Shown: positions 50,940 through 60,644 of the stretch, piece after piece | Layout: every line of letters starts with the position of its first letter | Numbering within the stretch: the first letter of the stretch is position 1 | DNA from: Paucibacter sp. PLA-PC-4 | GTDB lineage: Bacteria > Pseudomonadota > Gammaproteobacteria > Burkholderiales > Burkholderiaceae_C | Direction of reading: 5' to 3' | Assembly: GCF_026241155.1 (NCBI RefSeq) | Contig: NZ_JAPFGP010000007.1 | Span: 62,001 to 126,000, forward strand | Length of the DNA stretch: 64,000 nucleotides | Made by a program: the position numbers and the translations under genes | The notes under the pieces: model-generated | Told to the model about the DNA's origin: nothing | What the model saw: only the letters and a program-made list of their open reading frames with translations | Databases searched by the model: none

Positions 50940-51803
50940 CGCGATCACGCCGCCGGCGATGCAGCCGGCGCCCAGCAATCGCCAGTGGCGCTCGTCCTCC
51001 TTGAGCAACTGCCCGCCCAGTAGGGCTGCGATCAGCATCGACAGCTCGCGCATCGGCGCCACCCGTGACAGCGGTGCCATCTGCATTGCGTACAGCACGA
51101 GGATGTAGGCCAGCGGGCTGCACACGGCCATCAAGAGCACGTACGGCCATTGGCGGCGCAGTGCCGGCATGAAGCCGCTGGCGTCGCGCAGCACCTGCGG
51201 CAGTGCGAAAGGCACGCGCAGCACATTGCACAGCCAGTCCAGCAGCAGCGGCGAGAGCAGCAGCACCTTGACCGAGTAGGCGTCGACGACGGTATAGGCG
51301 CAGATCAAGGCGCCGGTCAGCGCGCCCCAGGCCAGGCCGAGGGATCGGCGTCGGGCTGACTGCTGATCACCCCGACGCCACAAGCCGGGACCGGCCGCGA
51401 TCAGCACAATTCCGCCGACCACGCCCAGCAGGCCCAGCGTGCCTGCCAGGCCCAGGCGCTCGCCGAAAATCAGCACTGCGGCCATGGCCGACAGCGCCGG
51501 CCCGCTGCCGCGCGCTACCGGGTAGACGATGCTGAGATCGGAGGCCCGGTAGCCAGCCAGCAGGGCGTTGAAGTACAGCAGGTGCAGCACGGCGCTCAGC
51601 AGCACGGCCAGCCAGGCCGTCAGCGACCAGCGCGGCAGTTCGTCCCAGCCGAGATACAGAGCCAGCGGCGCCCACAGCAGGCTCACGGCCAGTGCGCTGG
51701 CGAGTACGAAGTGGTGGTTGCCGTCGGCCTTCTTCGCCCCCAGATTCCAGATGGCGTGCAGCAGGGCCGCGGCTAGCACCAGGGCCAGCGCGGAACCGGG
51801 CAC
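50928..51803 (-). CDS. EamA/DMT-family inner membrane transporter
   Basis: A 291-residue polytopic protein with about ten hydrophobic helices in two EamA-type repeats. The first begins at residue 2 (ALALVLAAALLHAIWNLGAKKADG). The conserved YPVARGSGPALSAMAAVLIFGE lies near the middle of repeat 1 and LRELSMLIAALLGGQLLKE-type residues lie in repeat 2. DMT transporters export or import small metabolites; no substrate can be assigned. It lies one base downstream of ppsR on the minus strand and probably shares its transcript. Confidence 0.85.
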   Translation of the reverse strand: MPGSALALVLAAALLHAIWNLGAKKADGNHHFVLASALAVSLLWAPLALYLGWDELPRWSLTAWLAVLLSAVLHLLYFNALLAGYRASDLSIVYPVARGSGPALSAMAAVLIFGERLGLAGTLGLLGVVGGIVLIAAGPGLWRRGDQQSARRRSLGLAWGALTGALICAYTVVDAYSVKVLLLSPLLLDWLCNVLRVPFALPQVLRDASGFMPALRRQWPYVLLMAVCSPLAYILVLYAMQMAPLSRVAPMRELSMLIAALLGGQLLKEDERHWRLLGAGCIAGGVIALAL

Positions 51804-51804
51804 C

Positions 51805-52626
51805 TCAGTAGATCAGCCGATCTGGCCGGATGTCCCGCAGGATCGTCGTCGCGATTTCCTCGATGGACTTGTGGGTCGATGACAGCCAGGCGATGCCGTC
51901 GCGCTTCATCATCTTCTCGGCCTCATTGATCTCGTAGCGGCAGTTCAGGATGTCGGCGTACTTGCTGCCTGGACGGCGTTCGTTGCGGATCTGCGAGAGC
52001 CGCTCCGGGTCGATGGTCAGCCCAAAGCACTTGCTCTTGTGCGGCGCCAGCGAGGCGGGCAGCTTGCCTCGCTCGAAGTCTTCGGGGATCAGCGGGTAGT
52101 TGGCGGCCTTGACGCCGTGCTGCATGGCCAGATACAGCGAGGTCGGTGTCTTGCCGCTGCGCGAAACGCCGACCAGTATCACATCGGCCACATCGAGGTT
52201 CTTGGCCGACTGGCCGTCATCATGGGCCAACGAAAAGTTGATGGCCTCGATACGGTCGTGATATTCCTGACTGCGAGCAATGTCGGAGAAGCGGCCTACC
52301 CGGTGGTTGGACTTGACTTCGAACTCGTCTTCCAGCGGCTCGATGAAGGTGCCGAACATGTCCAGCACGCGGCCGGTGCAATGGTCACGCATGATCTTCA
52401 GCACATCGCGGTCGACAAGGGTCGCGAACACGATGGCGCGCTTGCCCTCGCGCTCGCCGGTCTCGTTGATCTCTCGCACCACCGCATAGGCCTTCTCTGC
52501 CGTGTCGACAAAGGGGCGGCGCACATGGCGCGGCTTGGTCGGAAACTGGGCCAGGATGGAGTTGCCGAAGGTCTCGGCAGTGATGCCGGTGCCATCCGAG
52601 ACGAAATACACGGTGCGATTGGGCAT
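51805..52626 (-). CDS. ppsR: Phosphoenolpyruvate synthase regulatory kinase/pyrophosphorylase
   Basis: PpsR (DUF299 family) inactivates PEP synthase by ADP-dependent threonine phosphorylation and reactivates it by Pi-dependent dephosphorylation. The 273-residue protein shows the P-loop GVSRSGKTPTSLYLAMQ, the N-terminal YFVSDGTGITAETFG segment, and TIDPERLSQIRNERRPGSKY. It is divergent from ppsA, its target, across a 199-base gap. The pair is usual in proteobacteria. Confidence 0.94.
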   Translation of the reverse strand: MPNRTVYFVSDGTGITAETFGNSILAQFPTKPRHVRRPFVDTAEKAYAVVREINETGEREGKRAIVFATLVDRDVLKIMRDHCTGRVLDMFGTFIEPLEDEFEVKSNHRVGRFSDIARSQEYHDRIEAINFSLAHDDGQSAKNLDVADVILVGVSRSGKTPTSLYLAMQHGVKAANYPLIPEDFERGKLPASLAPHKSKCFGLTIDPERLSQIRNERRPGSKYADILNCRYEINEAEKMMKRDGIAWLSSTHKSIEEIATTILRDIRPDRLIY

Positions 52627-52647
52627 AGGGTGCTGCTTCTAAGTGCC

Positions 52648-52678
52648 TGGACATCATAGTGGCGCTTGCCCGTAGAAT
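52648..52678 (+). promoter_or_regulatory. ppsA: Candidate ppsA promoter
   Basis: TGGACA (52648-52653), a 19-base spacer and TAGAAT (52673-52678), about 148 bases upstream of ppsA. The spacer is long, so support is moderate. Confidence 0.35.
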
Positions 52679-52825
52679 CGGCCTGAACATCCCGCGACGC
52701 CCATTGCCCATGCAGCCCGCCCGCCTCCTACAAGAATCCAGAAATGGTGGAGCCGTGGCTGTGCGCGTCCAGACCGTGAATCTCACGGTGGGAGCCCCGA
52801 ATTTTCAACATCACGGAGCCTTCCC

Positions 52826-55234
52826 ATGTCTGCACGTTTTGAGTCGACCGCCCTGGTCGTCCCGTTTGAACATCTGAGAATGAGCGATGTCGAGGTCGTT
52901 GGCGGCAAGAACGCCAGCCTCGGCGAAATGATCTCGCAGCTCTCCGCCACCGGTGTGCGTGTGCCCGGCGGCTTTGCCACCACGGCCCATGCCTTCCGCG
53001 AGTTCCTCAAGTACGAGGGCCTGGATAAGCGCATCGAAGCCCGCTTGTCTTCTCTGGATACCGACGACGTGCGCGCGCTGGCTGAGGCCGGCGCCGAGAT
53101 CCGCGGCTGGCTGGAGGCGCAGCCCTTCCCGGCCGAGCTGGAAAAAGCCATTCGCAGCTCGTTCGCGCAGCTGACGGCCGACAACCCCGGCGTGTCCTTT
53201 GCCGTGCGTTCCTCGGCCACTGCCGAAGACCTGCCCGACGCCTCGTTCGCCGGCCAGCAAGAGACCTTCCTGAATGTGATCGGCATCGAGGAGGTGCTGC
53301 ACAAGATGAAGGAAGTGTTCGCTTCGCTGTACAACGACCGTGCGATCAGCTACCGCGTGCACAAGGGCTTTGCCCATGCCGATGTCGCGCTGTCGGCCGG
53401 CGTGCAGCGCATGGTGCGTTCCGACCTGGGTTCGGCCGGCGTGATGTTCACGATCGATACCGAGAGCGGTTTCAAGGACGTGGTCTTCATCACATCGAGT
53501 TACGGTCTGGGCGAGACGGTGGTGCAGGGCGCCGTCAACCCAGATGAGTTCTATGTTCACAAGCCGGCTCTGAAGGCGGGCAAACTGCCAATCATCCGAC
53601 GCAACCTCGGCTCCAAGCTGATTCGCATGGAGTTCGCTACGCCGCAGGAGAAGGCCGCCTCTGGCAAGCTTGTCAAGACCGTGGACACCGTGCCTGAGGC
53701 GCGCAACCGCTACTCGCTGACCGACACCGAGGTGATCGAGCTGGCCAAGTACGCGATGATCATTGAGCAGCACTATGAGCGCCCGATGGACATCGAGTGG
53801 GGCCGTGACGGCGTCGATGGCCAGATCTACATCTTGCAGGCACGGCCCGAGACGGTGAAGAGCCAGGCCGAGGGTCAAGCCGAGCTGAGCTACAAGCTCA
53901 AGGGACACAGCGCGGTGCTGACCGAGGGGCGGGCGATCGGCCAGAAGATCGGCACGGGCCCGGTACGCCTGGTCGAGAGCATTGCCGATATGGGTCGCGT
54001 CCAGCCCGGCGATGTGCTGGTCACCGACATGACCGACCCGAACTGGGAGCCGGTGATGAAGCGTGCTGCCGCCATCGTCACCAACCGCGGTGGCCGCACA
54101 TGCCACGCCGCCATCATTGCGCGCGAGCTGGGCATCCCGGCCGTGGTCGGCTGCGGCGACGCGACCGAGAAGCTCAAGGACGGCCAACTGGTGACCGTGG
54201 TCTGCTCCGAAGGCGACACCGGCTTCATCTACGACGGCCTGCTGGAGACCGAGATCAGCGAGGTGCATCGCGGCGAGCTGCCGTACTGCCCGATCAAGAT
54301 CATGATGAACGTCGGCAACCCGCAGCTGGCCTTCAACTTCGCCCAGATGCCCAGCGCCGGCGTCGGCCTGGCGCGGCTTGAATTCATCATCAACAACAAT
54401 ATCGGCGTCCACCCCAAGGCCATTCTCGACTACCCGAACATCGATGCCGACCTGAAGAAGGCGGTGGAGTCGGTGGCGCGGGGCCATGCCTCGCCGCGCG
54501 CCTTCTATGTGGACAAGCTGGTCGAGGGGGTCGCGACGATCGCGGCCGCCTTCTTCCCGCGCCCGGTGATCGTTCGTCTCTCCGACTTCAAGAGCAACGA
54601 GTACCGCAAGTTGATCGGCGGTTCGCGTTACGAGCCCGATGAAGAGAACCCGATGTTGGGCTTCCGCGGCGCCTCGCGCTATATCAGCGGCGAATTCTCC
54701 GACGCCTTTGCGATGGAGTGCGAGGCCCTCAAGCGTGTGCGCAACGAGATGGGCCTGACCAACGTCGAGATCATGGTGCCTTTCGTTCGGACCGTGAAGC
54801 AGGCGGCGCGCGTGGTCGAGATGCTGGCCGAGCGCGGCTTGAAGCGCGCCGCGTCGGGCGGCCAGGACGGCTTGCGCATCATCATGATGTGCGAGGTGCC
54901 GTCCAATGCCATCCTGGCCGAAGCCTTCCTCGAACATTTCGACGGCATGTCGATCGGCTCCAACGACCTGACCCAGCTGACCCTGGGCCTGGACCGCGAC
55001 TCGGGCCTGGAGCAGCTGGCTGGTGATTTCGATGAGCGCGATTCGGCCGTCAAGGCCCTGATCTCGCGCGCGATCACCGCCTGTCGCGCTACCGGCAAGT
55101 ACATCGGCATTTGTGGACAGGGCCCCAGCGACCATCCGGACTTCGCCGACTGGTTGGCCCAGGAGGGCATCGTCTCGATCTCGCTGAACCCGGATTCGGT
55201 GATCGAGACCTGGCAACGCCTGGCCAAGCGCTGA
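52826..55234 (+). CDS. ppsA: Phosphoenolpyruvate synthase
   Basis: PpsA converts pyruvate, ATP and water to PEP, AMP and phosphate for gluconeogenesis. The 802-residue protein has the ATP-grasp domain ([10 protein letters not shown] near residue 30, [20 protein letters not shown] about residue 130). The swivelling phosphohistidine domain has His427 in [15 protein letters not shown], and the C-terminal barrel carries catalytic Cys763 in GICGQGPSD. The regulator gene ppsR is divergent upstream. A strong terminator follows. Confidence 0.97.
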   Translation: MSARFESTALVVPFEHLRMSDVEVVGGKNASLGEMISQLSATGVRVPGGFATTAHAFREFLKYEGLDKRIEARLSSLDTDDVRALAEAGAEIRGWLEAQPFPAELEKAIRSSFAQLTADNPGVSFAVRSSATAEDLPDASFAGQQETFLNVIGIEEVLHKMKEVFASLYNDRAISYRVHKGFAHADVALSAGVQRMVRSDLGSAGVMFTIDTESGFKDVVFITSSYGLGETVVQGAVNPDEFYVHKPALKAGKLPIIRRNLGSKLIRMEFATPQEKAASGKLVKTVDTVPEARNRYSLTDTEVIELAKYAMIIEQHYERPMDIEWGRDGVDGQIYILQARPETVKSQAEGQAELSYKLKGHSAVLTEGRAIGQKIGTGPVRLVESIADMGRVQPGDVLVTDMTDPNWEPVMKRAAAIVTNRGGRTCHAAIIARELGIPAVVGCGDATEKLKDGQLVTVVCSEGDTGFIYDGLLETEISEVHRGELPYCPIKIMMNVGNPQLAFNFAQMPSAGVGLARLEFIINNNIGVHPKAILDYPNIDADLKKAVESVARGHASPRAFYVDKLVEGVATIAAAFFPRPVIVRLSDFKSNEYRKLIGGSRYEPDEENPMLGFRGASRYISGEFSDAFAMECEALKRVRNEMGLTNVEIMVPFVRTVKQAARVVEMLAERGLKRAASGGQDGLRIIMMCEVPSNAILAEAFLEHFDGMSIGSNDLTQLTLGLDRDSGLEQLAGDFDERDSAVKALISRAITACRATGKYIGICGQGPSDHPDFADWLAQEGIVSISLNPDSVIETWQRLAKR

Positions 55235-55250
55235 GCCGCCGGACTCAGAA

Positions 55251-55281
55251 ACAAGAGCCCGCAGTTGCGGGCTCTTGTCTT
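55251..55281. terminator. Bidirectional terminator between ppsA and the TetR gene
   Basis: ACAAGAGCCCGC (55251-55262), loop AGTT, GCGGGCTCTTGT (55267-55278). A 12-base-pair stem shared by the convergent genes, with TCTT on the plus strand. Confidence 0.75.
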
Positions 55282-55295
55282 ACTGGGGACTGGCC

Positions 55296-55973
55296 TCAGC
55301 GGTCGGGCGAGCCGACTACCGCCAGGGTCTGGGTTCCGGTGACGATCATGCGCACCATGATGACCAGTTGCTCGGTCAGCTCGGGCAGCTTGTCATGCGG
55401 CATGTCCATCGCGGTAGAGCCAATCGCGAAGACCAAGCGGGTGATGGCCTTGGCTGTCAGGGCTGGCTCGTAGAGGCCTGTGTTGTTGGATCTGGCAAAG
55501 CGGATCAGGTCCAGGCGCAGTTCCTCCTCGAAGAACAGCAGCTGCCTGTCTACCGCGTGCTTGAAGGCGTCTGAGCCGACCGTACCCTCGCGCAGCAGGA
55601 TGTGCAGCAGCCGGTCGTCCGAGCGCAACTGCTCCATGAAGGCCTGGACGGCGCTGCGAACCACGGAGCTGCCATCGCTGGCGCGCCGCCTGGCCTCCCC
55701 GATGATGTCGCGCAGCGACTGGCCGGCCATATCGATCAAGGTCACAGCCAGCTCGTCCATGTCGCGGAACTGGCGGTAGAAGCTGTTTGGTGCAATGCCG
55801 GCCTCGCGGGCCACCTCGCGCAGACTCAGGGTGGAGACGCTGCGGTGCGGCCCGACCAGTTTCAGGGCAGCCTGCACGATGTCCTCGCGCGAAATCACCG
55901 CCTTGCGTCCCGGGCCCGAAGGGGCGAGGGGGTCCGGCAGGGTGTCGGCGGAGCTGAGTAGAAGGCTTGTCAT
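55296..55973 (-). CDS. desT: TetR-family repressor of unsaturated fatty acid synthesis (DesT/FabR-like)
   Basis: A 225-residue regulator. The N-terminal helix-turn-helix region has REDIVQAALKLVGPHRSVSTLSLREVAREAGIAPNSFYRQF, shown here in parts as the SLREVAREAGI and PNSFYRQFRDMDEL motifs typical of FabR and DesT. The C-terminal ligand domain would sense acyl-CoA or acyl-ACP in that family. The gene is divergent from a ferredoxin reductase and an acyl desaturase, the same layout as DesT-DesC-DesB in Pseudomonas. A palindrome in the shared promoter is the probable operator. Identity as DesT rather than FabR is inferred from this context. Confidence 0.82.
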   Translation of the reverse strand: MTSLLLSSADTLPDPLAPSGPGRKAVISREDIVQAALKLVGPHRSVSTLSLREVAREAGIAPNSFYRQFRDMDELAVTLIDMAGQSLRDIIGEARRRASDGSSVVRSAVQAFMEQLRSDDRLLHILLREGTVGSDAFKHAVDRQLLFFEEELRLDLIRFARSNNTGLYEPALTAKAITRLVFAIGSTAMDMPHDKLPELTEQLVIMVRMIVTGTQTLAVVGSPDR

Positions 55974-56014
55974 GGTGGTGTGCGAGAGTGCGCATCATAC
56001 CGAAGGGCGATTGA

Positions 56015-56028
56015 TATACATCTGTATA
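56015..56028. promoter_or_regulatory. Palindromic operator candidate for the TetR repressor
   Basis: TATACA-TC-TGTATA, a perfect six-base inverted repeat around two bases, overlapping the -35 box of the reductase promoter and lying 42 bases from the repressor start. Confidence 0.5.
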
Positions 56029-56054
56029 GACGAATGTGTTTATGCCCGTATACT
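56027..56054 (+). promoter_or_regulatory. Promoter of the reductase-desaturase operon
   Basis: TAGACG (56027-56032), a 16-base spacer, TATACT (56049-56054). Transcription would start near 56061, which excludes the upstream in-frame ATG at 56036 as the real start. Confidence 0.5.
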
Positions 56055-56104
56055 GTGTCCCGAATCTTGCCGGCCTCCCTGGGGTCGTGCCGAACGGAGT
56101 GTGT

Positions 56105-57199
56105 GTGTCTTCTCTCGCCCCTGAGCGCGTCGGATTGCTCCGCCGCCTCGCCAAACCCCTTGTCGACCCGGCCGTCTTCGACTTCTGGCTCGGTCACCTG
56201 AACCGCACCTGGACCTGGGAGCGACCGCTGGCCCGCGTGGTCGAGCGGCGGGCCGAATCGTCCGACGCCGTCACGCTGGTGCTCAAGCCCAATCGACACT
56301 GGCGAGGCTTCAGGCCCGGCCAGCATCTGAACATCGGAGCCGAGATCAAGGGCCGGCTGGTGACCCGAAGCTACAGCCTCACCGACGTCTCCCGTCGTGA
56401 CGGCCGGATCGCGATCACTGTCAAGCGAGTCGCTGGCGGTCTGCTGTCCAACCATCTGTGCGAGCAGGTCCAGGTCGGCGATGTGCTGCCACTGGACCAG
56501 GCTTATGGCGAGATGTGCTTGCCGGCCAAGCCTCAGGGCGACTGGCTTTTCTTGGCCGCCGGCAGCGGCATCACGCCGCTGATGGGGTTGACCCGTTCGC
56601 TGGTCGCCGATGGCATGCCGGCCTCGTTGACCCTGATCTACTGGGCCCAAACTGCCGAGCAGCTGTGCTTTGCCAAAGAGCTGCAAGCGCTGGCGGATCG
56701 CGAGCCGCGCTTCAAATTGCATTTGCAGCTGACCCAAGATCCGGTGGCGCCGGCCTCGCGCATTGGTGTTGCCCCGCTGGAAGTGCTGCTCGGCCCGCTG
56801 GACCAGCTCGGCGCGCTGCAGGTGCTGGGCTGCGGCCCTGGCGGTTTTGTCGAGACGGCGCGCCAGCTGCTGCGCCCGCATGTGCAGAGCTTCCAGGCAG
56901 AGGCCTTTTCGCCTGCCGCGCCGATCAATGTCGACAATGCCCATCAGGTCACCGTGCAGCTGCGCCGCAGCGGCCGCAGCCTGACGATCAGCTCGGGCGA
57001 CACCCTGCTGTCGGCGCTGGAAGCCCAAGGGCTGCGCCCGCCCTCGGGCTGCCGCATGGGCATCTGCCACAGCTGCGTGTGCACCAAGCACGAGGGGCTG
57101 GCCCAGAACATCGACACCGGTGAGCGAGACCACGAGCCCAACAGCGCCTTGCGCCTGTGCGTGAGCCGTGCTTGCAGTGACATCAGCCTGGATCTTTGA
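56105..57199 (+). CDS. desC: Ferredoxin reductase with C-terminal 2Fe-2S domain (desaturase electron donor)
   Basis: A 364-residue fusion of an FAD/NAD(P) reductase and a plant-type ferredoxin. RSYSLTD binds FAD, AAGSGITPLMGLTRSL binds the nicotinamide nucleotide, and Cys316, Cys321, Cys324 and Cys352 hold the 2Fe-2S cluster (C-x4-C-x2-C-x27-C). It would pass electrons from NAD(P)H directly to the desaturase encoded seven bases downstream. I chose GTG 56105 because GGAG lies six bases upstream and the predicted transcript begins near 56061. The DesC name rests on gene order. Confidence 0.88.
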   Translation: MSSLAPERVGLLRRLAKPLVDPAVFDFWLGHLNRTWTWERPLARVVERRAESSDAVTLVLKPNRHWRGFRPGQHLNIGAEIKGRLVTRSYSLTDVSRRDGRIAITVKRVAGGLLSNHLCEQVQVGDVLPLDQAYGEMCLPAKPQGDWLFLAAGSGITPLMGLTRSLVADGMPASLTLIYWAQTAEQLCFAKELQALADREPRFKLHLQLTQDPVAPASRIGVAPLEVLLGPLDQLGALQVLGCGPGGFVETARQLLRPHVQSFQAEAFSPAAPINVDNAHQVTVQLRRSGRSLTISSGDTLLSALEAQGLRPPSGCRMGICHSCVCTKHEGLAQNIDTGERDHEPNSALRLCVSRACSDISLDL

Positions 57200-57206
57200 G
57201 AACAAG

Positions 57207-58328
57207 ATGAGCAAATCCCTGACCCGCAATCTCGCCAACGACGAACTGGAGAAGTTTGGCGCCGAGATCGAGGCCCTGCGCGCCAAGACCGTGGCCGATT
57301 TGGGCGAGCGCGATGCGCGCTACATCCGAAACATCTTCAAGGCCGTGCGCTGGACCGAGTTCGCCGGCCGCGCGCTGTTGATGATCGGCGCCTTTTTGCC
57401 GACGCCCTGGCTGATCGGCTTGTGGGTGCTGGGCACGCTGAGCCTGGCCCTGTCCAAGATCATGGACAACATGGAGCTGGGCCACAACGTCATCCATGGT
57501 CAGTACGACTGGATGGGCGACCCCCACCTCAAGGGTAAGCAGTTCGAGTGGGACATCATCGGCACCAGCGACAACTGGCGCAAGACCCACAACTTCCGCC
57601 ACCACACCTACACCAATATTCACGGCCTGGACGACGATATCGGCTACGGCGTGCTGCGTCTGTTCCCCGAGCAGCGCTGGACTCCGGCGGCGCTGTTCCA
57701 GCCGCTGTATGCGTTGATCTTTGCCGCGCTCTTTCAGTGGGGCGTTGCCATTCAGGACTTGCGCCTGGGCCAGCTCTTTGGCAAGCGCAAGAAGGCCGCA
57801 CGCGCCGAGCTGCGCCGCGCCGGCGTGCCGGTGCTCAAGAAGATGAGCCGCCAGCTGATCAAGGACTATCTGATCTTCCCGCTGCTGGCCGGCCCGGGCT
57901 TTTTGGTGGTGGCCAGCGGCAATCTGGTGGCCAACGGTCTGCGCAATATCTGGACCTACACCATCATCTTCTGCGGTCATTTCACGACCGATGTCGAGAC
58001 CTTCCCGAAGGGTGTGCTGAAGAACGAGACACGCGCGCACTGGTACTGGCGCCAGATCCGTGGCTCGTCGAATCTGGCGGGCGGGTTTGTGCTGAACACC
58101 CTGTCCGGCAATCTGAGCCACCAGATCGAGCATCATTTGTTCCCCGATGTGCCGGCGAACCGCTATGTCGAGATGGCGCCGGTGGTGCGTGACATTTGCA
58201 AGCGCTATGGCGTGCACTACAACACCGGCTCGCTGCCTGTGCAGTTCGGCCAAGTGATATGGCGCATCCTGCGTCATGCGCTGCCGAGCCGCCCGCGCGC
58301 CAGTCGCCTGGCCAGCGCGAACTCCTGA
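57207..58328 (+). CDS. desB: Membrane acyl-CoA/acyl-lipid desaturase
   Basis: A 373-residue integral membrane di-iron desaturase. The three histidine boxes are HNVIH (His93, His97), HNFRHH (His128, His132, His133) and HQIEHH (His305, His309, His310). Hydrophobic helices flank the first two boxes. It would introduce a double bond into a fatty acyl chain to adjust membrane fluidity, using electrons from the preceding reductase. The repressor gene is divergent. Position of the double bond cannot be read from the sequence. Confidence 0.9.
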   Translation: MSKSLTRNLANDELEKFGAEIEALRAKTVADLGERDARYIRNIFKAVRWTEFAGRALLMIGAFLPTPWLIGLWVLGTLSLALSKIMDNMELGHNVIHGQYDWMGDPHLKGKQFEWDIIGTSDNWRKTHNFRHHTYTNIHGLDDDIGYGVLRLFPEQRWTPAALFQPLYALIFAALFQWGVAIQDLRLGQLFGKRKKAARAELRRAGVPVLKKMSRQLIKDYLIFPLLAGPGFLVVASGNLVANGLRNIWTYTIIFCGHFTTDVETFPKGVLKNETRAHWYWRQIRGSSNLAGGFVLNTLSGNLSHQIEHHLFPDVPANRYVEMAPVVRDICKRYGVHYNTGSLPVQFGQVIWRILRHALPSRPRASRLASANS

Positions 58329-58424
58329 TGGCCTGGGCGAGGGGCGTGTGCGCCCCGGGTTCGCCGCTATAGCCGCGGCGTTCGGGCGCCCGCATGATGC
58401 CGGCTTGAAAACGAGAGCCCGCGC

Positions 58425-60521
58425 GTGAGCATCCCCACCGCCCAGTCCGCCACAGCCACGCCCGCCACAGGATTGAAGGCGCGGTTGAACCGCATCTATG
58501 CCTGGTACACGCTGGGCTTTGTGCTCTTTGTGCTGCTGCTGGCCTTGCTGGAGCGGCTGGGTCTGTCCAAGAGCTGGATCGGATTTTCCTTTCTGTTCGC
58601 CACCGTTGGCGTCTATGCCGGAATCGGTGTGCTCAGCCGCACCACCGACGCGACCGAGTACTACGTCGCTGGCCGGCGCGTGCCGGCCTTCTACAACGGC
58701 ATGGCCACCGGGGCCGACTGGATGAGTGCGGCCAGCTTCATCGGCATGGCCGGCACCCTGTATCTGTCCGGCTACAGCGGCCTGGCCTTTGTGCTGGGTT
58801 GGACCGGCGGCTTCTGTCTGGTGGCTTTGTGCCTGGCGCCCTATCTGCGCCGCTTCGGTCAGTTCACCGTGCCCGACTTTTTGGGCGAGCGCTATGGCAG
58901 CAATGCCGTGCGCCTGATCGCGGCACTATCGGCGATCGGTGTGTCCTTCATCTATGTGGTCGCGCAGATCTACGGCATTGGGCTGATCACGACGAGGCTC
59001 TCGGGGCTGACCTTCGAGATTGGCGTTTTCGTCGGTCTGGGCGGCGTGCTGGTGTGCTCCTTTCTCGGCGGCATGCGGGCGGTCACCTGGACCCAGGTGG
59101 CGCAGTACATCATTCTGATCATTGCCTATCTTGTGCCGGTGATCTGGCTCTCCGTCAAGCAGACCGGGGTGCCGGTGCCGCAGGCCGTGTATGGGTATCA
59201 GGTGCAAAAGATCAGTGAGCGCGAGCGCGAGTTGGCGCGTGACCCGGCCGAGCAACAGGTGATCCAGGTGCTGCGCGAGCGGGTACGCGCTTACGAGCAG
59301 AAACTGCGCGATGTGCCGGCCGCGCTGGCCCAAGAGCGGGCCGAGGCTTTGCGCCATGTCGCCCGCTTGAAGGTGGAGGATGCGCCGCTGGCGCAGATTC
59401 AGGCTGCCGAGAAGCGCCTGGCTGCCCTGCCCAAGACGCCTGCGGAGGCGCGCGAGCTGTGGCTGCGGCTGATGGCCGCCGACGAGGCGCGCGCCAGGCC
59501 GTTGGCCGGCATGCCACCGCATGCCCAGGCCTTTGCTGGCGACCCGGATGGCGATGCCCAGCAGGTGCAGCTCTTCGATGAATCGCGCCGCAACTTCCTG
59601 GCCTTGGTGTTTTGCTTGATGGTGGGCACGGCCGGCCTGCCGCACATCCTGAACCGCTGCTACACCACGCCCTCGGTGCGCGAGGCGCGCGAGTCCGTCG
59701 GCTGGTCACTGCTCTTCATTGGGCTGCTGTACTTCACGGCGCCTGCGCTGGCGGTGATGGTCAAGTTCGAGGTCTTCAACACCCTGGTCGGCACGCCGTT
59801 CGACCAGCTGCCGAGCTGGATCGCGCAATGGGGCAAGGTCGACCCGGGCCTGCTGTCGGTCAGCGACATCAATCGGGACGGCATCCTTCAGCTCGGAGAA
59901 ATGTATATCGGCAGCGATATCGTGATGCTGGTGACGCCCGAGCTGGCTGGGCTGCCCTATGTCGTTTCGGGCATGGTCGCGGCCGGCGGCCTGGCTGCGG
60001 CGCTGTCCACCGCTGACGGCCTGCTGCTGACGATCTCGAGCGCACTGGCGCATGACGTCTATCACCGCATCATCAACCCCAGAGCCTCGGCGACCCAGCG
60101 GGTGATGATCTCCAAGACCCTGCTGCTGCTGACGGCGCTGGCGGCGGCGGCGGTGGCGGCGCAAAAGCCGGCCGATATCCTGCTGCTGGTCTCGGCAGCC
60201 TTTTCCTTTGCCGGAGCCGCCTTTGTGCCAGCCCTGGTGCTGGGCGTGTTCTGGAAGCGCGCCAACCATTGGGGCGCGATGGCCGGGATGCTGGTGGGCC
60301 TGGGTGTGACGGCCTACTACATGGTCACCGCCCATCCCTGGCTGCATGCGGCGCTGAAGCTGCCCGGCGTGCCCGAGCTGTGGTGGGGCATACAGCCAAT
60401 CTCGGCCGGCGTGTTCGGCGTCCCGGCCGGCGCGGCAGCCATCATCATCGTCAGCCTGCTGAGCCCGGCGCCGCGCCGCGCGCAGCAGGAGTTTGTCAAT
60501 GCGGTGCGCATGCCGCCCTGA
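58425..60521 (+). CDS. Sodium:solute symporter (VC_2705-like) with inserted domain
   Basis: A 698-residue protein of the SSS family, with about 13 membrane helices and the family segment ATDYYVAGR-like [15 protein letters not shown] near residue 75. The VC_2705 subfamily is suggested by the length and by [19 protein letters not shown]. These transporters carry acetate or other small organic acids with sodium. A hydrophilic, coiled-coil-prone insert spans about residues 258-388, and an EF-hand-like loop [12 protein letters not shown] lies at residues 481-492. The start is GTG. The 96-base gap upstream contains small GC hairpins but no clear promoter. Confidence 0.85.
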   Translation: MSIPTAQSATATPATGLKARLNRIYAWYTLGFVLFVLLLALLERLGLSKSWIGFSFLFATVGVYAGIGVLSRTTDATEYYVAGRRVPAFYNGMATGADWMSAASFIGMAGTLYLSGYSGLAFVLGWTGGFCLVALCLAPYLRRFGQFTVPDFLGERYGSNAVRLIAALSAIGVSFIYVVAQIYGIGLITTRLSGLTFEIGVFVGLGGVLVCSFLGGMRAVTWTQVAQYIILIIAYLVPVIWLSVKQTGVPVPQAVYGYQVQKISERERELARDPAEQQVIQVLRERVRAYEQKLRDVPAALAQERAEALRHVARLKVEDAPLAQIQAAEKRLAALPKTPAEARELWLRLMAADEARARPLAGMPPHAQAFAGDPDGDAQQVQLFDESRRNFLALVFCLMVGTAGLPHILNRCYTTPSVREARESVGWSLLFIGLLYFTAPALAVMVKFEVFNTLVGTPFDQLPSWIAQWGKVDPGLLSVSDINRDGILQLGEMYIGSDIVMLVTPELAGLPYVVSGMVAAGGLAAALSTADGLLLTISSALAHDVYHRIINPRASATQRVMISKTLLLLTALAAAAVAAQKPADILLLVSAAFSFAGAAFVPALVLGVFWKRANHWGAMAGMLVGLGVTAYYMVTAHPWLHAALKLPGVPELWWGIQPISAGVFGVPAGAAAIIIVSLLSPAPRRAQQEFVNAVRMPP

Positions 60522-60563
60522 GCGGTCGAGAAGAGGCCTTCAGGGCCGCTGACCTTCGGTGCA

Positions 60564-60593
60564 TTGCGGTTGCATCGCGGTTCGCGTTATACT
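60564..60593 (+). promoter_or_regulatory. rpsF: Promoter of the rpsF-priB-rpsR-rplI operon
   Basis: TTGCGG (60564-60569), an 18-base spacer and TATACT (60588-60593), leaving a leader of about 104 bases. Confidence 0.55.
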
Positions 60594-60610
60594 CGCGGGC
60601 TTTCCCCCTT

Positions 60611-60644
60611 GCCGTACCCACGATTGCTGACGCTGTGGGGCGGC
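60611..60644 (+). promoter_or_regulatory. Candidate S6:S18 ribosomal leader element
   Basis: GCCG-TA-CCCAC (60611-60621) pairs with GTGGG and CGGC (60635-60644). A CCGTAC stretch beside the stem resembles the CCG-bulge of the known S6:S18 leader that senses excess S6-S18 dimer. Structure is by eye only. Confidence 0.5.

Noticed and set aside
58329-58424. Terminator between desB and the symporter.
   Set aside because: GGGGCG-TGTG-CGCCCC forms a small stem but no T tract follows, so termination there is not supported.
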